Shown piece after piece: positions 11,001 through 21,516 of a stretch of 64,000 bases of DNA. The DNA is from Globodera rostochiensis (taxonomy: Eukaryota; Nematoda; Chromadorea; Rhabditida; Heteroderidae): NCBI GenBank assembly GCA_018350325.1, contig JAEVLN010000005.1, forward strand, positions 1,870,142 through 1,934,141. Direction: 5' to 3'. Under the pieces are notes generated by a model that was not told the origin of the DNA, searched no databases, and saw only the letters and a list, made by a program, of their open reading frames with translations. Position 1 is the stretch's first letter; each line of letters begins with the position of its first letter. A program made the position numbers and the translations under genes.

Positions 11001-12170
11001 CAGTGCCATGCGTCGAAAAGATTGGAGCGCGCGTTTTCCCGACTGCTGGCCGCGTGCAGCCATTCCATCTCGTCCCGGGCATAGTCAATAGCGCGTCCGA
11101 ACAGTTCAACGCAACGCAAAAGTTTACCTATCAAAAATTTTGATATAAAATTTCTTCAAACTCTTCACAAAAATCAGATGCACCAAAAAGCTGAACTTAA
11201 CTTTCCCCCCCCCCTCTCCATTTGAATGCTTTTGGTCGAAAAGTCAATACATAAAGTTCCGAGAATAAACCTCGCTCAAAAAAGCATTCAGCGACGGTGC
11301 GCCAAAGTGATGACTCGGCTGGATAAATGGTCTGTGCGACTTGGACCACCTGACAAAAACAGAAACAATAGGCACTTTCTGAAAAATGTCTTCTACAATT
11401 TCAAAATCTCGAAATGCAGCCTTTTTATTCCCGTAGTCTCTTACCATTACGGGCCTAGCTCATCGAAAAAATGACAAATTTGTTAGTTTCATTATTTCAT
11501 ACGGATTTTTCGATTTTTGATGACCACCTGCTCCACTCGAGCATCGTCGTATTCATGACGTAAATACGCGCGCAAAGCATCCAAAAATTCGTCGATAAAT
11601 TTACGTCTTCCAAGTCCAGGACCGGTGGGGGAAGGAGCGGCGGGAATCATTTTGAGGACCTTACAAAAATTAAGAAAATTTTTCTTTAAAAAAAAGCACC
11701 GCGGCATAATTGAGCACAGCCTCCGCAAATTCACGTTTTTTGTAGTGGTGTCTGTTAAGGGAAATTCAAAAAGAATGGAGTGAAAATCCTCAGAATCTCT
11801 TGCAAAAATTAGGATCATGGCCTAGGCAACTCCAAATTGAGCTTCGTTTTTAAAATTTGATATAACCTCTTCACCATTGAAATTGTCCATAAAACTACCA
11901 AAAAAGTAATCTTCCGACCCGGACTTTATCAAAACTAAAATATATTCTTCGACTTTCTTGCCTCGCATTTGAAATAGAGAATTGCAATGTGACGGAAGTT
12001 GTCAGTCCACCAGCGCCAACGCGGCGAATGAAGCCTTGCGGCTGTTGCAAATCGCGAAAGTTATCATCAACAACCGCAACAGCAGCAACGGGCGCCCGCG
12101 GATTGTTGTTATTGTCTGCATCCGCGTCCTCTTCATCATATTCGAATTGCGGTGCATTGTTTGGAAGCAT
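8083..12170 (-). CDS. PRMT9: PRMT9-like protein arginine methyltransferase with N-terminal TPRs
   Basis: PRMT9 symmetrically dimethylates the splicing factor SF3B2. Minus-strand exons in order: a low-complexity acidic/Asn-rich start (12170, least certain); a TPR-like helix pair reading HHYKKREFAEAVLNYAAVL near 11720; a second TPR, RCVELFGRAIDYARDEMEW, near 11080; the entry sequence WHWRMLNDGRRN; the SAM-binding motif LLDIGCGSGIFS near 10730; ACEMDEAMCSVARR; and the double-E loop VLVTETVDCAVFGE near 10440. Further exons run through the second-domain region to WVKEAIFL-stop at 8083. TETVD with FGE is typical of PRMT9 rather than PRMT7. Introns include poly-C/poly-G tracts (near 10670). Whether the exon at 11895-12170 belongs to this gene is unproven; secure coding begins near 11750. 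Confidence 0.8.
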
Positions 12171-12220
12171 TTTAACGATACGAATGATTTCTGGAATTGG
12201 AAAGATTTCATATAAGCGCC

Positions 12221-12506
12221 CAGGGATCTAAAATTGCCTCTATTTTATGGCAAATGCCATTATTTTGGAAAGTGCCATATTTCCACACTTGCCATATTTT
12301 TAACCTTGTGAGAAGTTCTCATTTTTTAAAGGAAAAATGAGAATTCCCAAAAATAGTGCTCCAATTCAAAATTGTCTCCCCCTCACCCCCAGAAATGAAG
12401 CAGAATCTCAAAAAAACAGTTTTTTTGAAAATTCCTTAAAAAACTGCCATAAAAATGCCATATTTTTGGAGCCGGTTGCCATATTTTCTCGAAGGTGAGT
12501 TGAGGG
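12221..12506. mobile_element. MITE-like element, relative of the 49.8-kb copy
   Basis: Starts CAGGGATCT and shares long blocks with 49802-50198: aaaaatgagaattccc, gaagcagaatctcaaaaaaa, and gccatatttttggagccgg. It lacks the internal GC hairpin of that copy, and its right end is degenerate. It lies just upstream of the PRMT9-like gene start. Confidence 0.6.
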
Positions 12507-12847
12507 GGTGGGGGGGGGGGGTAGTTTTGGTGGATAGCATTATTCGTCTCTGTTGTGAAACGTAAATCAAACTTTTTAGTGTCATTTAGGCGACGTTGTG
12601 AAAGCGCCGTTACTTTGCTTTTCGTTTTTGGCGTTATTTATTTTTTCTTGGCGAATGATTATCATTTTTCCCTGCCTGTTCAGAGACTCTGAATTGATTG
12701 CAAAATCACACGTGCTTTTAAACATTAGCCATTTCTGATTTAATACATACTAACTATTATTGCATCTTTTGGATGAAAAATTCCAGTCAAGGCAATTCAT
12801 CTGTAGCACAAATTTAGACACTTTAAATCTTTAAAACAAAAAGAATC
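12507..12847. promoter_or_regulatory. Upstream region of CHCHD2-like gene
   Basis: About 340 bases between divergent genes, with a G10 run near 12515. It must hold the promoter of the plus-strand CHCHD2-like gene. No specific site could be identified. Confidence 0.3.
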
Positions 12848-13368
12848 ATGGTTCGCCGTGGACGTTCTTCATCACCGAAGGCTAGCGCCCCGGTGCGTAG
12901 TAAGCCGAGTTCCTCGCCAAGTCGTTCTGTTGTTCCGACTCGTGCAGCTGGCACTGCACCGGCTGCCGGCGCAGCACCGCAACGGGGATCTGGACTGCTT
13001 GGTCAGATGGCTGCAACTGCTGGGGGAGTGGCGATTGGTTCGGCAATGGTAAGTAAACGGCAAAAATTGGTAACCAACTAATATTACTTAGGGTCATGCT
13101 CTTGGAAACATGTTTTCTGGAGGAGGACAAGAAGTTACTCCGCAGCAGGAGCTTCCGGCTAATTCGGCCGGTTTTGAGAAGATGCAGCAATATTCGCAGC
13201 CGTGCGAGATCGAGTGGCGCCAGTTTCTGGACTGGTACTGATCATAGAATTTATGAATGGACATTACTCTTATTTATTTCCCACAGCACTCAGAATCAAG
13301 GCGATGTGAGCGTCTGCCAGGGATTCAACGACCTTTTCAAGGAGTGCAAGGCTCACCTTGCCCGTTAA
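12848..13368 (+). CDS. CHCHD2: CHCHD2/CHCHD10-like twin-CX9C mitochondrial protein
   Basis: Three exons. Exon 1 begins MVRRGRSSSPKASAPVRSK, a basic Ser/Pro-rich leader, and passes through Pro/Ala-rich sequence to the hydrophobic stretch GLLGQMAATAGGVAIGSAM. Exon 2 begins GHALGNMFSGGGQEV. The CHCH domain has CEIEWRQFLDC and CQGFNDLFKEC, each Cys-x9-Cys, the second coming from exon 3 (acceptor cccacag near 13287). The family sits in the mitochondrial intermembrane space, imported by MIA40, and affects cristae (MICOS) and respiration; C. elegans has one orthologue, har-1. Stop TAA at 13366-13368. The immediate downstream gene begins with a recognisable copy of exons 1 and 2 of this gene. Confidence 0.92.
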
Positions 13369-13640
13369 TTGAAGAAAGAAAAAGGAAGTCTTCAGGATTT
13401 TTGGAGACGGCGAATAGTTATCAGTAAACGACCTATGCTCATTTAAGAATAAACAAACAATTTTCGGGCTTATTGTCAAAATTGAAGCTTCTGATAAAAA
13501 TGTTGCTTATTCGTGCCCTTTGTTACAACTTCTTAATAAATAAATTTCACTTGGATATCGTTGACAATTTTATAATTATCATTGGGGTAGTCAGTAAGGG
13601 TCCATTAAACGGTTATTTATTTTAAATCTAAAAATAGAAA

Positions 13641-16600
13641 ATGGTTCTTCGTGGTCGTTCCTCATCACCGAAAGCTAGCGCTTCGGTGTGTAGTGTGCCG
13701 AGTTCTCGTGGGCGTTCTTCATCATCGAATGTGCCGAGTTCTCCGCTAACTCGTTCGGTTGCACCGATTCGTTCAGCTGACACTCCACCGCCTGGCGACT
13801 CAGCACCACAACGAGCAGAGCCTGACGCAACCGCTGGGGGAGTGGTGACTGACTCGGCAATGGTAGATAAAGGCAAAAGAATGGCAATTATCCACTGGTT
13901 TAGGGTCCTGTTATTGAAAACTCTGAAGGCGGAGGACAAGAAGTTGCTGTGCAGCAGGGGCCTCCAGTCAATACGGCCGACTTTGAGAAGGTGTATTTAT
14001 GGTCATGCTTTAGTAAACATAAATGCATTACAGCAATGTGATGAAGTTAAGTCGGAAGAGATGAAAAAGGAAGATGAAGAGAGGAAATTAGAAGAAGCGG
14101 AGGAAAGTAAAGTTGAGAAAACAGAGGAAGAAGAAAGGGATGAAGAGGAAGTGCCCAGAAGAAGGAAGGATGCAGAAGAGGAGGATGAGGAGCATGATGA
14201 AGAGGAAGAAGAGGCGGATGATGGGTATGAGGAAGAAGATGAAGATGAAGAGGCAGGCGATGAGGAAGAAGAGGCAGGAGATGAGGAGGAAGATTTGGAC
14301 GAAGACGAATGCAAGGACAGCCCAGCCTACATACCAAAACATGGTTTGCTTTTGTTCACTGAATCCTTTTAGTGTGTGCTTTCGTTCTGTGTGAGTGAAA
14401 CCGTGTCTGGTGGTTAAAAGCAAAATGGGGGGGGGATGCCTCAAAGGGTTTCGTTTAACATTCGATTTTAACCAGGAAAAATCTCGTGCAGCTTTAATAA
14501 ATACACAAACCCTTAAAATTAATTCTCTTAAAGGTCGTTTTTACATGCATGACGAAGCGAGTGCGCGATCGGTCATTGTTCAGCACAAATCTCTTTTTGC
14601 AGAGGATGAGAATGGGGAGGAGGGCCCCGACGTTGTGGTCAAACGGCGGGGGAATGACGAGGGAGCGCAGGAAGGCGAACGGGAAGACGAACAGGCGGCC
14701 GTGCAGCGGACAACGGAGCCGAAGACACGTGCCGACCGTGTGGGCCGTAAGTTGTGGTTGCAATTTATACTTGCATTTAAATGTTTTTAGGCTGGTCTCA
14801 TGACATGTTCAGAGAGCGTGAACAGGCACCGAAATCTTCCAGCGAACTTGTTAGTTAGCAATCGTGCAGATAATGTGTAATGCGTATGTTGGACATTCAG
14901 GTCAGACGCTACGGAAACGACATTCGTCGCCCCGAGGGCGAAGAGGTGGCCGATGGGGAGCAGGCGGACGGAAGTCGAAGGGAGAACGGTCCACGACGTG
15001 CGCCTGCGCCTAGACAGGGTAAAGACTACTTCCATTTTGTGGACGCAAGACGGGTTCAGCGAACGTTCTTGTTCAAATTTACACGTTTATTTTGGGTTGT
15101 TCTCTAGCACAGTGGTAACGCGTCACACAAACAGATTGATGGGATAGGGTTCAGTTCCCTACGGTCTGATTTGGCGATCAGGAAGGGATGATGAAATGCT
15201 TGTGGGAATCTCTATGAAAGTCACATGATTATGACAACAGCAGATCCATTTACCTGACCTTCTTGCCAAAACACTTTTTATTGTCCTCCCGGAACCCTTT
15301 TTGGTCGAAAAAGACAAGAACTTTGTTTCTCATTTCCATCTTACAAATTAGGTCGCTATCATTCGCCTTTGCCTCCACCCAATCATCGCGCCGTCGGTGG
15401 TCAGAAATATGATGGTGATGGCGGTGGAGAAGGGAAGAAGATGGGAGCGGACCGAGGCCGACGGGAGAATGGTCCACGACGTGCGCCTGCGCCTAGACAG
15501 GGTAATAGCACAGCTAGGGGTTATTTGAGCAGCTACCCCACGCTGGAGACCCAAGAGTGGTTCAGAAACCGATTGGCAACGTCCTTTTTTCAACATCAGG
15601 TCGCTATCATTCGCCTTTGCCACCACCCAACCATCGCGCCGTCGGCGGGCAGAAATATGATGGTGGTGGCGGTGGAGAAGGGGACAACATGGGAGCGGCG
15701 GAAGACATGGGTGGATTTGGCCGTCCACTTCGGACCCAGGGCCCTCCTCCTGGACGCGAAGGGCGGCACTTTGCGGAGACGGCGGACACCGTCGCCCATC
15801 AACCGCCGCCACGACAACAGCAGCAACGGTACGACGGACGCGACAAACGTTTCGCACCAACTGCACATTCGCAGCAGTCACAACAACAACGGGGCGGCGG
15901 CGGGTCGCGGGGGTACCCGTCGAGCGGAGATTATGGAGTGAGTAAATTTACCGGGGGGGGGGGGGTCGGCCAATCTTTGCATGAAGCGAATTTTCCCGGA
16001 TAATTCGAACCCAGGAGATGAACAGAGGTCCCTTTTTGTCCCACCCGAACTCTTTGCGATACACGAGTGCATGACTATCCTAACACTTTCTTAGCGTGAC
16101 ACAATGCCATCGCAGCGTCGTTCTCCAGTGGACAACAATCGTCAGCAGTACAGCAGTGGCGGAGGTGGCAACCAGCGGTCTTACCCGCACCCGCGGCAAC
16201 CCACCGAACCGGTCCGTTGTTGTTAATTACCCTGGCTAACACAGTCGTTTGTTTAATGAGGGGAAAGGGTCAACGGTTGATTTGATCAAAGGATGAGGAT
16301 AATTTCCCATCCCAATTATTCCTAGTAATTAAAATTTGTTCCAGTTTAGCAAAAAAATTAAAAAAATCATCTAGAGGGAAAAAGGACTTTCGACGGCACC
16401 GATAAATGCCGTTGAGTAATTTTTTTAGAATTTTTTAATTTTTCTTAAAACAAATTCTGTAAATTTTTCCAACACGTTGCTAAAATGTTTATTCAAAGAC
16501 TTAATAAACCCATCGGTGTCACCGGGAAAAAAATTTTCTAATCGCTTTTTTCTTTATCTGTCTGATCCTTTTTCCTTTCTTTCCTTCTTTTCACTTCCTT

Positions 16601-18490
16601 TTCCTTCCTTTGACTAGAGAAGGTCGGGATCAAGTTTTTCAATCGGGATTTAGGTTTTTCCCGGCTGGTTTGGGGGTCCCAGGAAACACTCGGAGAGTAT
16701 TTATTTTTCTCAATGGTGAACAATTGTCGATTGGTATTGCCTTAAATTGAAAATTTTTCTTCCTAGATCTGTTTCTAACAACATAAAACGGGCGTCGCGC
16801 ATTGACAGAAAGTTTTGGGTTATTCATTCTTCTTGTAGAGACGGGGGAATGTTTTAAATGTTTGCAATTTGTTATGAAAATTCCTTTGAAAAATTGTACA
16901 GATAAAGAATAAAAAAAATAATATGAGAGTGAAGAGGTCTGGCTGTGCCGAAAAGCGCCGCCGGGAATTTTAAAATTAACGAATTATTAGGAAAAGTCAA
17001 ATTTACAATTTGTTGAAGGGGCGATCCATAAATATATTTGCGTCAAAACTTATTCTTTGGGGTTGATGTTAATTCCGATCTGGATCGTGATTCTGCACCT
17101 TTGATCATCCTGATTATCGGGATCGTCTAACCGAGATTATCCTTCCTAATCCCGCTCTACGGTGGGGGGGGGGTAAATACGTTCATTGATTTTTGGGATC
17201 GGAATTTTGAAGTTATCCCGCTCTACGATTTCAAATCGCTGTACATTTTTAAATTTAATTTACTTAATAAAATACATTCAGGTCAGACGCTACGGAAACG
17301 AAATTCGACGCCCCGGGGGTGAAGAGGTGGCCGATGGGGAGCAGGCGGACCGAGGCCGACGGGAGAATGGTCCACGACGTGCGCCTGCGCCTAGACAGGG
17401 TAATAGCACAGCTAGGGGTTATTTGAGCAGTTACCCCACGCTGGAGACCCAAGAGTGGTTCAGAAACCGATTGGCAACGTCCTTTTTTCAACATCAGGTC
17501 GCTATCATTCGCCTTTGCCACCACCCAACCATCGCGCCGTCGGCGGGCAGAAATATGATGGTGGTGGCGGTGGAGAAGGGGACAACATGGGAGCGGAAGA
17601 CATGGGTGGATTTGGCCGTCCACTTCGGACCCAGGGCCCTCCTCCTGGACGCGAAGGGCGGCACTTTGCGGAGACGGCGGACACCGTCGCCCATCAACCG
17701 CCGCCACGACAACAGCAGCAACGGTACGACGGACGCGACAAACGTTTCGCACCAACTGCACATTCGCAGCAGTCACAACAACAACGTGGCGGCGGCGGGT
17801 CGCGGGGGTACCCGTCGAGCGGAGATTATGGAGTGAGTAAATTTACGAGGGGGGGGGGGGGTCGGCCAATCTTTGCATGAAGCGATTTTCCCGGATAATT
17901 CGAACCCAGGAGATGAACAGAGGTCCTTTTTTGTCCCACCCGAACTCTTTGCGATACACGAGTGCATGACTATCTTAACACTTTCTTAGCGTGACACAAT
18001 GCCATCGCAGCGTCGTTCTCCAGTGGACAACAATCGTCAGCAGTACAGCAGTGGCGGAGGTGGCAACCAGCGGTCTTACCCGCACCCGCGGCAACCCACC
18101 GAACCGGTCGGTTGGGTAAAAATACACGAAGAACAAATCTTTGTGAATATACCAACTAAAAAAAGTTCAGCTTGCAATCGATGAAATTCTTCTTTATTTT
18201 TTGGTTTGCATCAAAGCGCTTAATTTTTTCTTGATTATGACTTTAATGACTCAAAGTTTTCTTATGTCATTAAATTCATGGGATTTGATTGACTAAGACA
18301 AAAGTTATGGCGCCTTAAACCTTGGCGAGTTGTCATGTGCCCTTCTCCAAACCTCCCTCTCTATGGAATATTTAAATAAACTTTTTCTTTAAAGGTCGTT
18401 TTCGATCCCGAGCAGCAAGCGCGTCGCGGTGCGCCCCCTCCTCCGCGTGAGCGTCGTCCGCTTCCCATTCGTCCGCCAACGCATTACTGA
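13641..18490 (+). CDS. CASC3: CASC3/Barentsz (MLN51) homologue with CHCHD2-derived 5' exons and duplicated 3' exons
   Basis: Barentsz is a core exon-junction-complex subunit that binds eIF4A3. The SELOR/Btz signature is split over exons: SPAYIPKHG, then RFYMHDEAS (14534), then RWSHDMFREREQAPKS (14791), then RRYGNDIRRPE (14901). A long Glu/Asp-rich segment (exon 14034-14343) precedes it, as in other CASC3 proteins. The two exons before that (13641-13862, 13904-13990) look like CHCHD2 exons 1-2 and join in phase. If they are not used, the ATG at 14061 is the likely start. Downstream are Arg/Gly/Gln-rich exons at 14901, 15352, 15600, 16095 and again at 17282, 17498, 17990, then a last exon 18395-18490 ending RPPTHY-stop. 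All junctions agree in phase. The junction after 16211 has a weak donor and otherwise reads into a stop. Confidence 0.82.
14901..16211 (+). repeat. First copy of duplicated CASC3 exon block
   Basis: Exons 14901-15018, 15352-15501, 15600-15937 and 16095-16211 with their introns. They are almost identical to 17282-18106, except for the extra hybrid exon 15352-15501. Confidence 0.85.
16212..17281. other. AT-rich spacer between the two CASC3 exon blocks
   Basis: AT-rich sequence with a fragment of the dispersed GC hairpin (16944-16963, gtgccgaaaagcgccgccgg). If the duplicated exons are all used, this is a large intron. No open frame of note. Confidence 0.4.
17282..18106 (+). repeat. Second copy of duplicated CASC3 exon block
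   Basis: Exons 17282-17399, 17498-17832 and 17990-18106. The long shared stretches, including intron sequence with the same poly-G run before gtcggccaatctttgc, differ from the first copy only by scattered substitutions and one missing codon. Confidence 0.85.
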
Positions 18491-19732
18491 CTTGGAAATA
18501 TTTTGTTTAGCCTTCCTGACCAAACACATTTTTTGTTTGAATTTAATGTTTTGTTATGACAATGACCGACACGCATCGCATTTTTTTTTTCCGTGCTTTG
18601 ACTTTGTTTTTTTCGATTCTTGTTCTCAACTATTTATTTCGATTGCGTTATTTTAATGTTCGGCTCCTTTCTTCTCTGTTACATATTTTAATTCAGACAC
18701 TCTTCCCGCACGAATTATTATTTAATTTGAATGGCGATTATAAATAGAACGATCGATGTTAAAAAGGCGAAGTTCTGTGCTCAAATCTAAGAAAAAATGT
18801 ATATTATTCTCCCGTGGGTTTGATGGGTTAAAAGCTTTCTTGTTGAATTTGGGAGGATTCTTCATACGGTTCTCAAAGGGGCTGCTAACAAATGATACCG
18901 TTTCTGAGAGTCGGCAGACACAACATTGGACAATTTCAATATCCATTTATTGGCGCCTTTACGAATGACGCAATCGGAAAGGAAGCGGAAGGGAGGGCAT
19001 TTGAAGACTGCGCGATGATTAGCATTTCCGTTTGATGATTCCCCCTCCCCTCGAGGGCTGTTTGTCTCCGAATTTATCTAACAAATAAGTCACGATTTTC
19101 GGGTCGCCGTTATATATTTCTGAATAAGAGAATACAACAGATTATTAAAAAGAATTTTATTGTACACTGGCGAAAAAAAGTCTTGCATCAAACAAAAAAA
19201 GAAATTTCTGCAAATTATCGGCAATGGTATGAAATTGCAGTTCGACAAAAAAAATTTAAAAAAATCAGAATGCATGTTTTTTAGGGTAAAACTAAGCGTA
19301 GAACACGAATCCGAGCTCGGATTTTGCGAACGTCGAACCCCAAACCCGAATTCGGACAAGTTTTGAAATTTCAGCACGTAAAAATAATTTATGCATGAAC
19401 CCAAAAAGCTTAAAACCATCAAAAATGCACGAAAATGTTTTAGTAATGAGAAACAAAAACAATTCATCGTTAACGCGGTCGAACTATGCAATATAAAAAA
19501 ATTGTTAGACCAAAAAATGTTGCATTTAAAATTTTGAAAAATGTTCGAATTCGGTTTTGGGGCTCAACATTCGCAAAATCTGAGTTCGGTGTTTCTACGC
19601 ATATTTTTACCCTAGAAAACATGTATTTAAAATATTAAATTTTTAAAGTTTTTTTTTAAATTTTTCGTCGGGACCGCAATTCCATACCATGCCCACATTT
19701 CATTTTTTCAAATAGCATCAAAAAAATCCAGA
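18491..19732. other. Intergenic AT-rich DNA with an inverted repeat
   Basis: 3' flank of the CASC3 gene, then AT-rich DNA. From 19283 to 19616 there is an imperfect inverted repeat whose ends read agggtaaaa and tttaccct, with arms containing gaattcgg and gaccccaaa-type sequence. No gene recognised. Confidence 0.45.
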
Positions 19733-20218
19733 TCAATTCAACGCGGACGCCACGGACCAGGCGAAGAGTTCCAGGAACAAAATGAGAAAGATGGAAAGCA
19801 CCAGCGCCTGAAAGGAAAAACTGTAAAAAGAGGCAAAAGCAAAAGGGCATTTGAAAGATCGGTTTTTCGGTATTTTTAATTTCCAAAGAATGCAATAAAA
19901 CCGGCGGTCGACAGGCGACGCCCGGGAACTTTTTTGATGCTAAACAAAAATAATTAAACCAAAAAAATAAAAACGGACCTGAGCCACTTGAATGAGCAGC
20001 GTGGACTTTTTGAACAAACTAGCACACTCCTTAAAAGGGATTGAAAGGGAGGTAATGAACTTTCCAATCTTCTGGAATTGCAAGAATCTACAACTATTGT
20101 ACAACATTATCCAACTAACTCCTCTGTCATCCGTTGTCGTCCTTCGCTCCTGTCCCAAATATTTTTTTGTGCCGGAATCGTCGGTTTTTTTGGCCGGTAA
20201 ATAAAGATGTTTTTTCAT
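19733..20218 (-). CDS. Small single-pass membrane protein, unknown
   Basis: Three phase-compatible exons on the minus strand give about 88 residues. The start MKKHLYLPAKKTDDSG begins a basic, polar N-terminus. The second exon reads KIGKFITSLSIPFKECASLF and ends in VAQ. The third supplies a strongly hydrophobic C-terminus, ALVLSIFLILFLELFAWSV, and a stop at 19733. The intron donors gttagttgg (near 20122) and gtccgttttt (near 19979) and acceptors tgcaattccag and tttcag support it. No family recognised. The model rests only on splice signals and reading frame, and it lies close to repeats. Confidence 0.42.
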
Positions 20219-20443
20219 TTTGTCACTCTAAATTATTTCATACATAACTCAGAAGCTGATTTAGCAGCTTTTTGGGAGTTTTCAGGAGCTTTGTGGGACT
20301 TTTGCCGATTTCTTGTGTTTTTTTAGAAAATAAAAAATGGATGAAAAAGCAAAATATGGACCAAATATGGATAAAAATTGCAAAATATGGACGAAATATG
20401 ATTAAAATTTTTTTCAATTATTGCAAAAAATGGGGGTCAGGGT

Positions 20444-20733
20444 CAGGGACGTAGCTAGAAAAAAATTTCGGAGGGGGGAATTGATCCATCTGAGCGCGGC
20501 GCTCAGATGGCATTCCCATTTGAGCGCCAGGGGCGGCCCGGCGGTGCCGATAGGCGCCGCCGGGAAAATTTTTTTGATTTTTGATGGCAATTTGTTAAGA
20601 AAATTGATCAAAAAGTTGTAAAAATGTAAAACAATAGGGTCGGTCCCCCCTCTTGTTTTTTTTTTCTGAAATTTCATTTCGGGGGGGGGGGGGGAATTCC
20701 CCCCCCCCGCCCCCCCCCCTGGCTACGTCCCTG
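20444..20733. mobile_element. hAT-like MITE with 8-bp target duplication
   Basis: The 290-bp element starts CAGGGACGTAGCTAG and ends CTGGCTACGTCCCTG. It is flanked on both sides by the identical 8 bases GTCAGGGT (20436-20443 and 20734-20741). The interior holds a palindrome around CTGAGCGCGGCGCTCAG and the dispersed GC hairpin (20539-20562). No coding capacity. Confidence 0.88.
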
Positions 20734-20777
20734 GTCAGGGTCAACCCATCTCATCAACACCCAACCCATCTACAACC

Positions 20778-21516
20778 AAGATCGGACAATAACTTTCTTC
20801 AACCTTAACCGATTCAGAAATACTTAAAGCCACTCGAAAGACCTCGAAGAGTTGAAGTGATTGGACAAGTTTCAAAAAAATTATGGGACTTAACACTTAA
20901 TAAAGTTTAAAAAATCCGATTTTTCTGGCTATAACTTTTTTGAAACTTGTCCAATCACAAAGCTTTAACTTAATGTTAGCTTCAACTCTTCGATTTCTTT
21001 CGAGTGGCTTTAAGTATTTCTGAATCGGTTAAGGTTGAAGAAAGTGGTAATACTGAAGATAGTGCCCCCCATTTTTGAAAAAATAAAATAATTTTTTTTT
21101 CTTAATCGCTAAATAGGCGTTCCTAGTGGTATTCGGAGGTGTAGAATCCGAATCTGACCTCCATTTCGAACCCCGGACCCGAATTCGAACATTTTTTAAA
21201 AATCAAATTTTCAAAAAATCAAAATTGGCCTCAAAATCATTCAAAAAACACAAACTAACATCGAAAAAGCAAATAATGGTCATTTGCATGATTTTGAGAC
21301 GTAAATGTGAATTTTAAAAATTTTGAATTTTTCGACGAAATGTTTGAATTCGGGTCCGGGGTTCGAAATAGATCGAATCTGAGGTCAGATTCGGATTCTA
21401 CGCCCATTAAATGCCCTAGAAAACACCTTTTTATCAACTTTAAAATAAACAAATAATTTTTTCAAAAATGGGGGGCACCATCTTCAGTATTACCAAGAAA
21501 GTTATTGTCCGATCTT
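20778..21516. repeat. Large nested inverted repeat
   Basis: The outer arms begin aagatcggacaataacttt and end aaagttattgtccgatctt. Inside, 20792-21044 is its own fold-back (arms with cttcaaccttaaccgattc and its complement). 21130-21425 is a second one, with arms containing gaatccgaatctgacctc and ccccggacccgaattcgaa and their complements. Confidence 0.8.

Noticed and set aside
14003..14337. Minus-strand Ser-rich and Leu/His/Pro-rich frames
   Set aside because: Mirror images of the Glu/Asp-rich CASC3 exon.
15985..16075. tRNA-like gggttcgaattat on the minus strand
   Set aside because: Only a B-box-like word; no A box at the right distance and no cloverleaf pairing.
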